Assembly (NCBI GenBank): GCA_963828705.1
Contig: CAWHGA010000054.1
Location: 74,358-138,357, forward strand
Direction: 5' to 3'
Length of the DNA: 64,000 nucleotides
Source: CAWDJT01 sp963828705
GTDB taxonomy: Bacteria; Desulfobacterota; Syntrophobacteria; Syntrophobacterales; Syntrophobacteraceae
Shown piece after piece: positions 36,464 to 44,993 of this stretch; positions within the stretch are counted from its first letter, which is position 1; the number at the start of each line of letters is the position of its first letter. The notes under the pieces were generated by a model that ran no database searches, was not told the origin of the DNA, and saw nothing but the letters and a program-made list of their open reading frames with translations. Position numbers and translations under genes: made by a program.

Positions 36464-37150
36464 ATGCCACAGGCACCCAACTCAGGCAGCTCCTGCCCGG
36501 TAGGGGTCGACAGTTGCCCTGTGCTGGCCGAAATCCAGCAGTTGCAGCAGGAGTGCCACAGGCTGGCGAAACAGATCGAGATCGACCCGCTCACTCATCT
36601 TTTCAATGTTCGCCACCTGTTTTCTGCCCTCGAACAGGAGATGGAACGTACCCAACGGACAGGGTTGCCCACCGCACTGATCATGATCGACCTCGATCAT
36701 TTCAAACAAATCAATGACACGTTTGGGCACGAGACAGGCAATGATGTGCTGCAGTGGGTCTGCGGACTTTGGCGGGAGAAATTACGGCGCATCGATATTG
36801 CGTGTCGCTACGGAGGTGAAGAGTTTGCCTTCATCTTACCCGGCACTCGTTTGGGGCACGCTATCCGCACCGCCGAACGGCTCCGCGCCATTGTCGAAGC
36901 ATCTCCATTGCGAGTCGACAACCACACGATTCACATCACCGCCAGCTTCGGCGTGGATGTCTACAGCCCAAAGGATGAGCTTACCGCCAACGAGTTCGTC
37001 CATATAGTCGATCAATTATTATTGCAGGCCAAAGCTAAGGGGCGTAACCGGGTTTGTGGTCCACTCTTGGAACCCAGCCACGAACCCACTGGAATAAGCA
37101 CTGAAGAACGCGCCATGCTTTTTGTGGGACGTTGGCCCAAACTGGAGTGA
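36464..37150 (+). CDS. GGDEF diguanylate cyclase
   Basis: A 228-residue cytosolic diguanylate cyclase with a short N-terminal coiled coil (VLAEIQQLQQECHRLAKQIE) and one GGDEF domain. DPLTHLFNVRHL starts the domain, MIDLDHFKQINDTFGHE binds metal and nucleotide, and the active loop is GGEEF in ACRYGGEEFAFI. RRID, five residues earlier, fits the inhibitory RxxD site. ATG 36464 has GGAAGGG seven bases ahead. The next gene, 124 bases on, is an FlhG-like ATPase, so control of flagella by c-di-GMP is a reasonable inference. Confidence 0.93.
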   Translation: MPQAPNSGSSCPVGVDSCPVLAEIQQLQQECHRLAKQIEIDPLTHLFNVRHLFSALEQEMERTQRTGLPTALIMIDLDHFKQINDTFGHETGNDVLQWVCGLWREKLRRIDIACRYGGEEFAFILPGTRLGHAIRTAERLRAIVEASPLRVDNHTIHITASFGVDVYSPKDELTANEFVHIVDQLLLQAKAKGRNRVCGPLLEPSHEPTGISTEERAMLFVGRWPKLE

Positions 37151-37274
37151 TCTCCGCGTCCTCATCGCCGACCTCAGGCACGGGCACACGCCCAATGAGT
37201 AGGGACGGCTGGACGCCTTCAAACTTAGCGTCTAGCTCCCAGGGTTGCATACCTTCTACGGAATTGGCTGAACC

Positions 37275-38069
37275 ATGATGACAAACCCGACAGAGCGAGA
37301 ACACCTTCCGGCAATGCTCTGTTTGAGCAGTGGCAAGGGCGGAGTGGGCAAGACCAGCCTCACGGTCAATTTGGCCGTGGCCCTCGCGGAATTGGGTCCG
37401 AAGGTACTGATTGTGGACGGTGACCTGGGATTGGCCAACGTGGATATCCTCCTGGGCATCGAAGTTCAAACCACCATCCGCGATATCCTCGACAATGACA
37501 GCGATCCCATGGCCGCCGTGGTTTATGTGGAACCCAACCTGGGTGTTCTGCCGGCCAGTTCCGGCGTGCCTGATATGGTCAGCCTGGGGTCTGAAGACCA
37601 GGCCCTCCTGGAGCAAGTACTCAGATCCATCGCCCAACATTTCGACTTTGTCATCATGGACACTGCTGCCGGTATCGGCCCATCGGTGCTCTGGTTCAAT
37701 TCCTTCGTGGATCATAACCTTGTGGTCCTGACTCCCGACCCGACCTCACTGACCGACTCTTACGCACTCATCAAGGTCCTGGCACGGGATTACCAGCGAC
37801 AGCGCTTCCATCTGGTGCTCAACATGGTCGCTGATGAACAAGAGAGCCTGCAAACCTACAATGGATTGGCCAAAGTAGCGGCAAAGTTCCTGCAGCTTAA
37901 GCTGAATTACCTGGGCTCTGTTCCCCGCGATCTCGTTGTACATAAGGCCATCCATCACCAAACCCCGTTCGTCAAACAGTCCCCTCAAAGCAAGGCGGCC
38001 AAGGCCGTCCAGGGAATTGCCAAACGCCTTCTGGCGATAGCTGATGGACTGCCGTGGCAAACTCTCTGA
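37275..38069 (+). CDS. FlhG/MinD-like ATPase
   Basis: A 264-residue P-loop ATPase of the MinD/ParA group. It has the deviant Walker A SSGKGGVGKTSL (about 18-29), switch II/Walker A' GDLGLANVDILLG and Walker B FVIMDTAAGI. The DLGLANVD-xLLG phrase and the NMV segment are typical of FlhG (FleN/YlxH), which sets flagellar number and place. There is a C-terminal amphipathic helix but no obvious MinD-type membrane-targeting sequence, and FlhF is not present here. Start ATG 37275 or 37278; ribosome-binding site weak. Confidence 0.87.
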   Translation: MMTNPTEREHLPAMLCLSSGKGGVGKTSLTVNLAVALAELGPKVLIVDGDLGLANVDILLGIEVQTTIRDILDNDSDPMAAVVYVEPNLGVLPASSGVPDMVSLGSEDQALLEQVLRSIAQHFDFVIMDTAAGIGPSVLWFNSFVDHNLVVLTPDPTSLTDSYALIKVLARDYQRQRFHLVLNMVADEQESLQTYNGLAKVAAKFLQLKLNYLGSVPRDLVVHKAIHHQTPFVKQSPQSKAAKAVQGIAKRLLAIADGLPWQTL

Positions 38070-38524
38070 ATCTGGCGCCCGGATACCTCACCATCGCCCT
38101 TCCCCCAAAGGCGTTCGGGCCTCCCTTTGTTCCGCGGGCGCGATTCGAATTTGGTGGTCGCGCGCGAGGTCGGTCAAGATCACCGCATTCATGGGGTAAG
38201 CCCTTGACTGGACATATCGGGAAAGGCAAGGGCCGAGGTAGATGTCGACACCTCAAATCGCACCTGCGCCCCAGGAGTATTTGTCAAGTCAGTATCTGTC
38301 TGATACACTCCAATATGGTCCAAAAATATCACTGTCATCCCGCTATAGGCGGGATTTATCGAGGATGAGCGCCCACCGTCCATGCTTCGCCTACCGGATG
38401 TGGTGCGCGCGCCATCAAAGCTGACGCCACGAACCGCCCTCTGCTGCCAATTCTTGGACGGACGTTCAGCAAACGGCGGAGTCCAAACGCGTTGTTAAAC
38501 ATCTGCTTTCTCCAGGAAGCTCAC
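38070..38524. other. Intergenic region upstream of hdrCB
   Basis: 455 bases. The only feature noted is a REP-like hairpin at 38334-38364; a promoter for hdrCB should lie right of it, but no strong -35/-10 is seen. Confidence 0.4.
38334..38364. repeat. REP-like dispersed palindromic repeat, copy 4
   Basis: GTCATCCCGCTATAGGCGGG-ATTTATCGAGG, a single hairpin member of the dispersed family. Confidence 0.5.
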
Positions 38525-39124
38525 ATGCCGCCCACACCCCCTACTCTCCACATCACCGGCCAAGAACAGGCTTGGTCGCGCGACCTGATCCGCATTACAG
38601 GCATCCCGGTGAGTTCCTGCTACCAATGCCTGCGGTGCACCAACAGTTGTCCCGTGAGTTCGTTCATGGACATCAAACCGCACCAGGTGGTCCGCGACGT
38701 TCTGCTGGGCCAACGTGAGAGTCTTCTGTCCTGTTCAGCGATCTGGGTGTGCCTGTCCTGTGAAATGTGTTCTACTTATTGCCCCAATGATATCGATGTC
38801 GCCGCTCTGATGAACCAACTTAAGAATATGGTGGTGGAGCTTCACAGGATACCGGCCGAACCCATCATCGCTGCTTTTCACCAAGTCTTCCTGGATGTCC
38901 TGGGCAGGCACGGGCGAATTAATGAATTGCAGCTCATGCACCGTTTTCAGTTCAATGTGCTCCGCCAAGGCTACCGACCCCCTCGCCAGGAAGTCATCCG
39001 GGACCTGACGTTGACCCTGGAGTTGCTGCGGCGCAAGCGCCTCAAGCTATTCCCCGAGAAAAGCCGGGGGGTGTCGGAAGTCCGTCAACTGATAAGCCAC
39101 TATGCCGAGGAAACCCCACCATGA
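38525..39124 (+). CDS. hdrC: Heterodisulfide reductase subunit C-like 4Fe-4S protein
   Basis: A 199-residue protein with two [4Fe-4S] sites: CYQCLRCTNSCP (about 33-44) and CLSCEMCSTYCP (about 77-88), in the HdrC order and spacing. AGGAAG precedes ATG 38525. Its stop overlaps the hdrB start (ATGA), so the subunits are made together. In HdrABC, HdrC carries electrons from the flavin in HdrA to HdrB. The helical C-terminal half (LELLRRKRLKLFPEK) is usual. The matching hdrA is 5 kb downstream on the same strand. Confidence 0.92.
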   Translation: MPPTPPTLHITGQEQAWSRDLIRITGIPVSSCYQCLRCTNSCPVSSFMDIKPHQVVRDVLLGQRESLLSCSAIWVCLSCEMCSTYCPNDIDVAALMNQLKNMVVELHRIPAEPIIAAFHQVFLDVLGRHGRINELQLMHRFQFNVLRQGYRPPRQEVIRDLTLTLELLRRKRLKLFPEKSRGVSEVRQLISHYAEETPP

Positions 39125-40020
39125 CATCGCTGGCTTTCTATCCAGGATGCGCTCTCCAGGCCATGAGCTGGGATTACCGCGAATCCATCAAGGCGGTAAC
39201 CGCTGCCCTTGAGCTGGAACTGCATGAATTGCCGGACTGGACCTGTTGCGGCGCTACCGCCGCCCACAGCCTCGATGAAAGCATGGCCATCGCCCTCCCC
39301 TTGAGAAATCTGGTGTGCGCCGAAAAGCTCGACATGGATCTTGCCGTGGCCTGCCCCATGTGTTTCAAGCGACTCACTTACTGCAGCCTCAAACTCAGGG
39401 AATCACCCATCGGAGCAGCGAGTGGCTTCATTTTTCACCGCCGCATCCTGGATCTGGCCCGAATGCTGGCCACAGATGAAATGCTGGAACGGATCCGCAG
39501 CCAAGTGCGCAACCCACTATCCGGACTGCGCATGGTAAGCTTTTACGGTTGCCAGGTGGTGCGGCCTCCCAAGATCACCGGACATGAAGACTACGAGAAC
39601 CCTCAACACCTGGATCAGCTGGTGGCCGCTGCCGGGGCTGAACCGGTGGATTGGTCCTTCAAGGCCACCTGTTGCGGGGCCAGCATGGGGATCCCCAAAA
39701 GGGAGATCGGCCGGGCATTGGTTATCAAACTCCTCACCCAGGCCTATGCCAGTGGCGCCCAAGCCATTGTGGCCTGCTGCCCCCTGTGTCAGAGCAATCT
39801 GGATCTCTACCAGCCGGAATTGCGCAGCCAGCACAATTGGTTGCGCCGCCAACCACCCCTGCCCGTTCTCTATTACACGGAACTTCTTGGCATCGCCTTC
39901 GGCTTGGAAAGTGTCAGGGCAGGGTTAAGAAGCCATCTCGTGGATCCCGCACCTTCCATGGTTGCCATGCCGCGGGCACCGGACGTTGCAGGTTTGAAAG
40001 CGGCACGGCCGACCGGCTAA
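39121..40020 (+). CDS. hdrB: Heterodisulfide reductase subunit B-like CCG protein
   Basis: A 299-residue protein with two CCG domains. The first has CxxCCG-type residues in FYPGCALQ, WTCCGATAAH and ACPMCFKRL; the second in FYGCQVVRPP, KATCCGASMG and CCPLCQSNLD. These bind the two non-cubane [4Fe-4S] clusters that split disulfides in Hdr enzymes. Overlaps hdrC by four bases. In organisms without coenzyme M the natural disulfide is not known; a small thiol or a protein such as DsrC is possible. All cysteines of both motifs are present. Confidence 0.93.
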   Translation: MTSLAFYPGCALQAMSWDYRESIKAVTAALELELHELPDWTCCGATAAHSLDESMAIALPLRNLVCAEKLDMDLAVACPMCFKRLTYCSLKLRESPIGAASGFIFHRRILDLARMLATDEMLERIRSQVRNPLSGLRMVSFYGCQVVRPPKITGHEDYENPQHLDQLVAAAGAEPVDWSFKATCCGASMGIPKREIGRALVIKLLTQAYASGAQAIVACCPLCQSNLDLYQPELRSQHNWLRRQPPLPVLYYTELLGIAFGLESVRAGLRSHLVDPAPSMVAMPRAPDVAGLKAARPTG

Positions 40021-40446
40021 CGGTTCTTTCAGGCGAGCTGGATCGACTGGTCAAGAGATGATGGGCGCGGACGGTTTTAGCTGAAATGCTTGTTTATTTG
40101 ACTTATACTGCTCAAGTCCCCTGCTGGAAACGTTCACCAAATGACCGGCTAATCTCGCCCTGGCGGGTTTGATGCAAGAATTGACGATAACCGTTGATGC
40201 CTGAGCTAGGGAAGTGCTGTGCGCGCCAGATATCAGAGGGTGAGGACTGCACTTATGGGTATTGTCGACGCATCCATTGAGCGCACCGCGGGCGCCAATC
40301 ATCCTGTAGCTCGCTGCGATACCGTAACCGGCGCGGGAGCGGCCGCAGGCGGCTTCTCTGCTCTCTGTTCTTGGACAGGCTCTTGGCTGCTCATTGAGGC
40401 TAACCCTGACTTCTTAAACGATCAGATCTTCGTGGGAGGTGGAAAG
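40021..40446. other. Intergenic region before lemA
   Basis: About 425 bases. TATACT at about 40105-40110 is a -10 candidate without a good -35. The lemA reading frame extends upstream to 40219, but those codons are unlike LemA proteins. No separate gene is supported. Confidence 0.4.
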
Positions 40447-41013
40447 GTGACTACGATCATCCTGTTGGCTATTTTGTTGGGGCTGGGGTTGGGGGTTGGG
40501 TTGTATGCAGTGGGTCTTTACAACTCGCTGGTCCGCGGGCGCAATGAGGTCCAAAGCTCCTGGAGCTCCATCGACGTTCAACTCAAGAGAAGACACGACC
40601 TCATCCCCAACCTGGTGGAATCCGTCAAGGGGTACGCCGGCCATGAGCGCGAGACCCTCGATGCGGTGGTCAAAGCGCGACAACAGGCCATGACCTTCAC
40701 CGGTGGCGTGCAGGAGCGGGCGCAACTGGAAGGTGCGCTAACCCAAACTCTGAGGACGCTCTTCGCTGTGGCCGAAGCCTATCCCGACTTGAAAGCCAAC
40801 CAGAATTTCCTCCAACTGCAGGAGGAGCTGGCCGCTACCGAAAATAAGATCGGATTCGCCCGCCAGTATTACAACGATGCCGCCATGCGCTACAAAAACT
40901 GGGTCGAAATGTTCCCCAGCAGCATCCTTGCCAGCTCGTTCAACTTCCAGTCCGAACCTTTCTTCCAACTGGAGGATGTGGCCGAGCGCGTGGTCCCCCA
41001 GGTCAAGTTCTGA
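40447..41013 (+). CDS. LemA family protein
   Basis: A 188-residue membrane-anchored coiled-coil protein. One N-terminal helix (TTIILLAILLGLGLGVGLY) is followed by the family core YNSLVRGRNEVQSSWSSIDV, then QLKRRHDLIPNLVESVKGY and FARQYYNDAAMRYKN, all strongly conserved in LemA. GTG 40447 is the start: it follows GGGAGGTGGAAAG and the first residues form the expected anchor. LemA proteins often sit in operons with TPM- or Tim44-like membrane proteins. The same occurs here, with the Hint/Tim44 protein 580 bases downstream. Molecular function is unknown. Confidence 0.93.
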   Translation: MTTIILLAILLGLGLGVGLYAVGLYNSLVRGRNEVQSSWSSIDVQLKRRHDLIPNLVESVKGYAGHERETLDAVVKARQQAMTFTGGVQERAQLEGALTQTLRTLFAVAEAYPDLKANQNFLQLQEELAATENKIGFARQYYNDAAMRYKNWVEMFPSSILASSFNFQSEPFFQLEDVAERVVPQVKF

Positions 41014-41097
41014 GAAACTGCTCACGAAAAGCCGGATGATGATCGCCGGCTTGGGTTAGGTTTCCACACCCACCTTTACTTTCGGAAAGGGGCTTCC

Positions 41098-41367
41098 ATG
41101 ATCGAGACGATTCGCAACATTGGTTGGTCAGTGGTGTTTTCAGTGGTGGCCGGGTTGGTAGGCACAGCCCTGGTGCTGGCGGCCTCAACTGTGGTCCCCC
41201 GGCTCATCGATCGATTGACCCCCAACATCGATGAGCAACGTGAGGTTGCCCGGGGGAATCAAGCCGTTGCCGAGTATTTCGGCCGGCTGGTCGGAGCCGC
41301 CATTCTTGGGGTAAGCATCGTCGTGGCCGCCGCTATTCTGGGTGGTTTGATCGCCGCCCTCCATTGA
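41098..41367 (+). CDS. Small two-helix membrane protein (DUF350-like)
   Basis: An 89-residue protein with hydrophobic helices at about 9-30 and 64-87, joined by a polar loop (LTPNIDEQREVARGNQAVAE). The size and pattern of Gly/Ala-rich helices resemble one half of a DUF350 protein. GGAAAGGGG precedes ATG 41098. It is between lemA (84 bases) and the Hint/Tim44 gene (225 bases), so probably in one operon. Family assignment is tentative. Confidence 0.65.
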   Translation: MIETIRNIGWSVVFSVVAGLVGTALVLAASTVVPRLIDRLTPNIDEQREVARGNQAVAEYFGRLVGAAILGVSIVVAAAILGGLIAALH

Positions 41368-41592
41368 GAGGGTTGGTTCCTTGCGACACCCATCCACAGG
41401 CCCTTAAAGAACCCCTCCAGGCAGGCTGTCGACTTCGTCATCCTGGCAAGACGGGGACGCAATACTCTCCAGGTGTTGCGGGCTCCTGTCCTCGCCCTGG
41501 CAAAGGCGGGGATGCCCGGGCGTGGCGATTCTGCCACCACTGATAACAGCCTGCTGGAGCAGGTTGCAGCCATCGAGTCGGGGAAGGTGCAT

Positions 41593-44500
41593 ATGAAAAG
41601 ATCGGTCGCACTGGCAGCATTGCTGCTCGTCCTAGTGACTCCTTTTGCCGCCTGGGCACGAGGTGGTGGAGGGTGCATCGAACAGGGGACACCTGTTCTC
41701 ACACCGGCTGGCCCCATCGCCATCGACAAGCTCCAGACCGGTGACTCCGTATGGAGCGTCTCGGCGGGGAGACTGCTGAAAGCCACAGTTCGCGCTCTGA
41801 GCGAGGTTACCGCAGAGCGGTACCTGGAGGTTTCCGCCGGACGGATGCAGCTTCGAGTCACCGAGGAACATCCCTTCATGGTGGGCCCCGGTGTATACCG
41901 CATGGCTGGCGAGCTTCGGTCGGGTGACCGGGTATACCTGACCTGGCGCGGCCGGCTCCGTAGCGTCCAGGTGGATGCCATCCGTTCCGTGCCGGCAGCC
42001 CATCCCGCTTACAACCTGGTGGTGAGCCCCGGCGGGACCTTTGCCGCCAACGGCGTCGTGGTTCACAATAAGGGATGCTTTCTGCCCGACACCCCGGTGC
42101 TCAAACCGGACGGGTCGGAATCGCCAATCAGCACCTTGCGCCGCGGCCAGGAAGTCCTCGCCTACACACCCGAAGGTCGCATGGTACGGGCTAAGGTGCG
42201 GGACGTTCTGCGCCACAAGGTGGACGAATATCTGGTGCTCAAAACGGATCGGACCACCCTCCGGGTGACTCGGGAACACCCCTTCTACGTAGGTCAGGGC
42301 ACCTTCAAGACGTTGGAAGCCCTGAAAGTGGATGACACCATCCTCGCCTGGGACGGTGAATCCTTGTCCCCACAACGCATCCTTTCCATGGAAATCGTCC
42401 GGGAACAGACACCCGTTTTCAACCTCCAGACCGACCGCCCCAACACTTTCCTGGCCGGCAGTCTGGCGGTTCACAATAAGGGCGGTGGTTGCTTTCCCGC
42501 CGGGACTCGGGTGGCAACCCCCAAGGGGCCGGTGGCCATCGAATCACTAACTCACGGTGATCAGATCCTTACCGTGGACGAACAGGGATCGCCGGTTCAA
42601 TCCCCAGTGGAGGGCATCTTCGTCAGCAAGAACACCCTGTGGCGGATCGAAACCGACCACGGCCCACTGGTGGCCACCAGGGAACATCCGGTGGCACTTT
42701 GGGACGGCGGATTCCGATGGGTAGGCCTTTTGCAACCGGGAGACGTCATCCGGCACTGGGAAGACGGACGGTTTCAGAAGAGCACGGTGCAGCGCACCGG
42801 CAGTATTGACTCAAGAGGCCCTGGTCCTCAATTTGCAAGTGGGTGAACCGCACACTTTTCTGGCCGAGGGAGTCCTGGTGCACAACAAGGGCGGTGGCTG
42901 CTTCCCAGCAGGAACACCGATCCGAACTCCCACTGGAGATGTGCCCATCGAAACACTCGCCCCCGGCGATGACCTGTTGGCTGTGGATCCACAGGGAAAG
43001 GTCATAACCACCAAGGCAGAACACATCCACCGGACCCAATCGCTTCCCTTCACCGTGCGGACCGACCGCGGCCCGCTGCGCACCACCCTGGATCACCCTC
43101 TGGCGCTCTCGAATGGCGACTTTGTACCGGCAGGCCAACTGCAATCAGGGAATCTGGTTCTTTCCTGGGAACATGGGGTTTTGCGACCAGCCACAATCCT
43201 GGGCTCAGCACCCGAAGAATGGCCCCAGGCCGTTTACAACCTGAGCGTCACCTGGCCTCACACTTTCATGGCTGACGGTTTTGTCGTGCATAACAAGGGG
43301 GGAAGTTCCAGCAGTTCCAGGTCGAGTTCAAGCAGCAGTTCAGGGGATGATTTGCCTTGGTGGGGGTTTCTTCTTTTTATGCTCTTTCCCATTTTCTTTT
43401 TCATTATCATAATCGCTGTTTTCGTCTCGGTCTTTAAGAACCGGAAAAGCAAGAGCGAGAATCTCGATTACGTTTACAGCGCGGCCCAGGTAAACCGAAA
43501 AGCCAAGAAGACTGAAAAACTGCTCCAGTTTGTGGCCGCCCAGGATCCCACCATGGCCCCGAAAGAACTCAAACAGTTGGCCGAGTCCACTTTCCGCAAG
43601 CTGCAGGAATGCTGGCAGGCGCGCGAGTACGGTCCCATGGAACCACTCTTGATGCCCGCCCTTTACGCCCAGCACACCGCCCAACTCCAGGGCATGATCC
43701 GTAACAACGAAACCAATCACATCGAGGGTCTCAAGGTGGAGCGGATAGACCTGGTCAACCTGCGCTACACCGAGAAGGCCGACCAGCGTGAGTTCATCGC
43801 GCTGATATCGGCTTCAGCCCGGGACTACTACACCGATGACCGCAGCGGCAAGTTTATCCGGGGCGACAAATCGGCGGCGCGCTTCCAGGAATTCTGGACC
43901 TTCCAGTTTTTCGGCAACCAGTGGCTGGTACGCGAGATCGAGCAGGCCGGGGAATCGGAGAGCCTCAAGGAAGAGAATTTCGTCGAGATGCTCACCGACG
44001 AGAATGTTCAGAATCTTTATGCCGAAACTGCCAAGGAAGGAACCGACGCCGCTTGGGTGGGCAAGGAGGAGGCGAAGAAAGCTACCCGCATCGACCGACT
44101 TCTCAACTTCCTGGCCCAGACCGACAAGCTCTGGACGCGACGACTCATGCTCGAAAGGGCCAGGCAGGTGTTCATGACCGTTTACCTGACGCGGGAGTCG
44201 GGCGACCCGCAACAGATCCCTGGCGGCGACCTTTTCCCCGAAGTCGCACAAAGTCTTAAGGAACAGCTCCAACGTTTGGAAGCCGATGGTTCCCGGGTCG
44301 AATACCGCAACCTGTGCGTCCGCAAGGCCGAGCTGATCCATGTTCGCAACTATGCTGAGCGGGAGCGCGATGAATTTACCGTCCGCATCGACGCACATGC
44401 GCAGCAGGTGGTTCGCAAGGGCGACCAGACAGTAAGCGAGCAGCAGTATGTGACCCCGTTCGAGGAGTTCTGGACTTTTGGACGGCGTGACGACCAGTGG

Positions 44501-44620
44501 AAACTCAAGGAAGTGGTCCCGGCGGCTCTCGCCAAGAAGATGGTCACCACTGAAAACGTAGACGAGGACAGCAGCGCCGGTCAGCTCGAATGGTACTATC
44601 GGCAGACTCGAGCTAATTAG
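41593..44620 (+). CDS. Membrane protein with four tandem Hint (bacterial intein-like) domains and two Tim44-like domains
   Basis: About 1008 residues after mending one break near 42790-42812. Order: signal peptide 1-22; GGGG; four Hint domains at 28-159, 162-295, 300-431 and 436-567; Lys-Gly-Gly and a Ser-rich stretch; one membrane helix (about 588-610); two Tim44/lipid-binding-like domains. Each Hint starts with Cys (block A, e.g. CFPAGTPIRTPTG), has the TxxH of block B (RVTEEHP, RVTREHP, VATREHP, RTTLDHP) and ends VHN. The residue after every HN is Lys, not Cys/Ser/Thr, which matches A-type bacterial intein-like domains. Linkers between domains are only KG or KGGG. All autoprocessing residues are intact. 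ATG 41593 follows GGGGAAGG. Part of the lemA operon. Confidence 0.88.
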
Positions 44621-44639
44621 TGCTACAATGAGGCTTTGG

Positions 44640-44673
44640 TTCTCCCTCTCTCCCGATTGGGGTAGAGGGAGAA
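44640..44673 (+). terminator. Terminator after the Hint/Tim44 gene
   Basis: TTCTCCCTCT (44640-44649) pairs perfectly with AGAGGGAGAA (44664-44673), with a further small stem inside the loop. TCCTTTTC follows. It ends the lemA operon 20 bases after the last stop. Confidence 0.75.
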
Positions 44674-44836
44674 TCCTTTTCTGGCATGAAGCCTGGAAAT
44701 TACTCAGAAGATTGGCGCCATGCGCAAAGCGGGACGACACCCGGCCTACGCGATCTGCCGGATTGCCTACTCTATCAATAGTGGTTCATCGCGGATTAGC
44801 GTGATAAACCGCCAATCCTGCCAATATGCGACAACC

Positions 44837-44919
44837 GTCATTCCGGCATGCTTGTAGCCGGAATCCAGTACTGCTAACGGGTTAAGGAAAGCTGGATTCC
44901 GGATCAAGTCCGGAATGAC
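44837..44919. repeat. REP-like palindromic pair, copy 5
   Basis: GTCATTCCGGCATGCTTGTAGCCGGAATCCAG (44837-44868; inner 9-bp stem) and CTGGATTCCGGATCAAGTCCGGAATGAC (44892-44919) are two units in inverted order, separated by 23 bases. This is the best-preserved copy and defines the family consensus. Confidence 0.8.
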
Positions 44920-44993
44920 GGCTTGGGAGTTCTGCCGAGCTTTCACGTTAATCCGCGATGAACCTCAATAGTTAAGGGTTCAAACCCTGACGA

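Larger units (their letters stand above)
44621..44993. other. Intergenic region between the lemA operon and hdrA
   Basis: 373 bases holding the terminator (44640-44673) and the REP pair (44837-44919). The piece GGGTTCAAACCC near 44978 resembles a tRNA T-loop, but no tRNA fold surrounds it. Confidence 0.5.

Noticed and set aside
44975..44990. GGGTTCAAACCC resembling a tRNA T-loop
   Set aside because: Stem is wrong in length and no other tRNA arms are present; it is the leader of hdrA.
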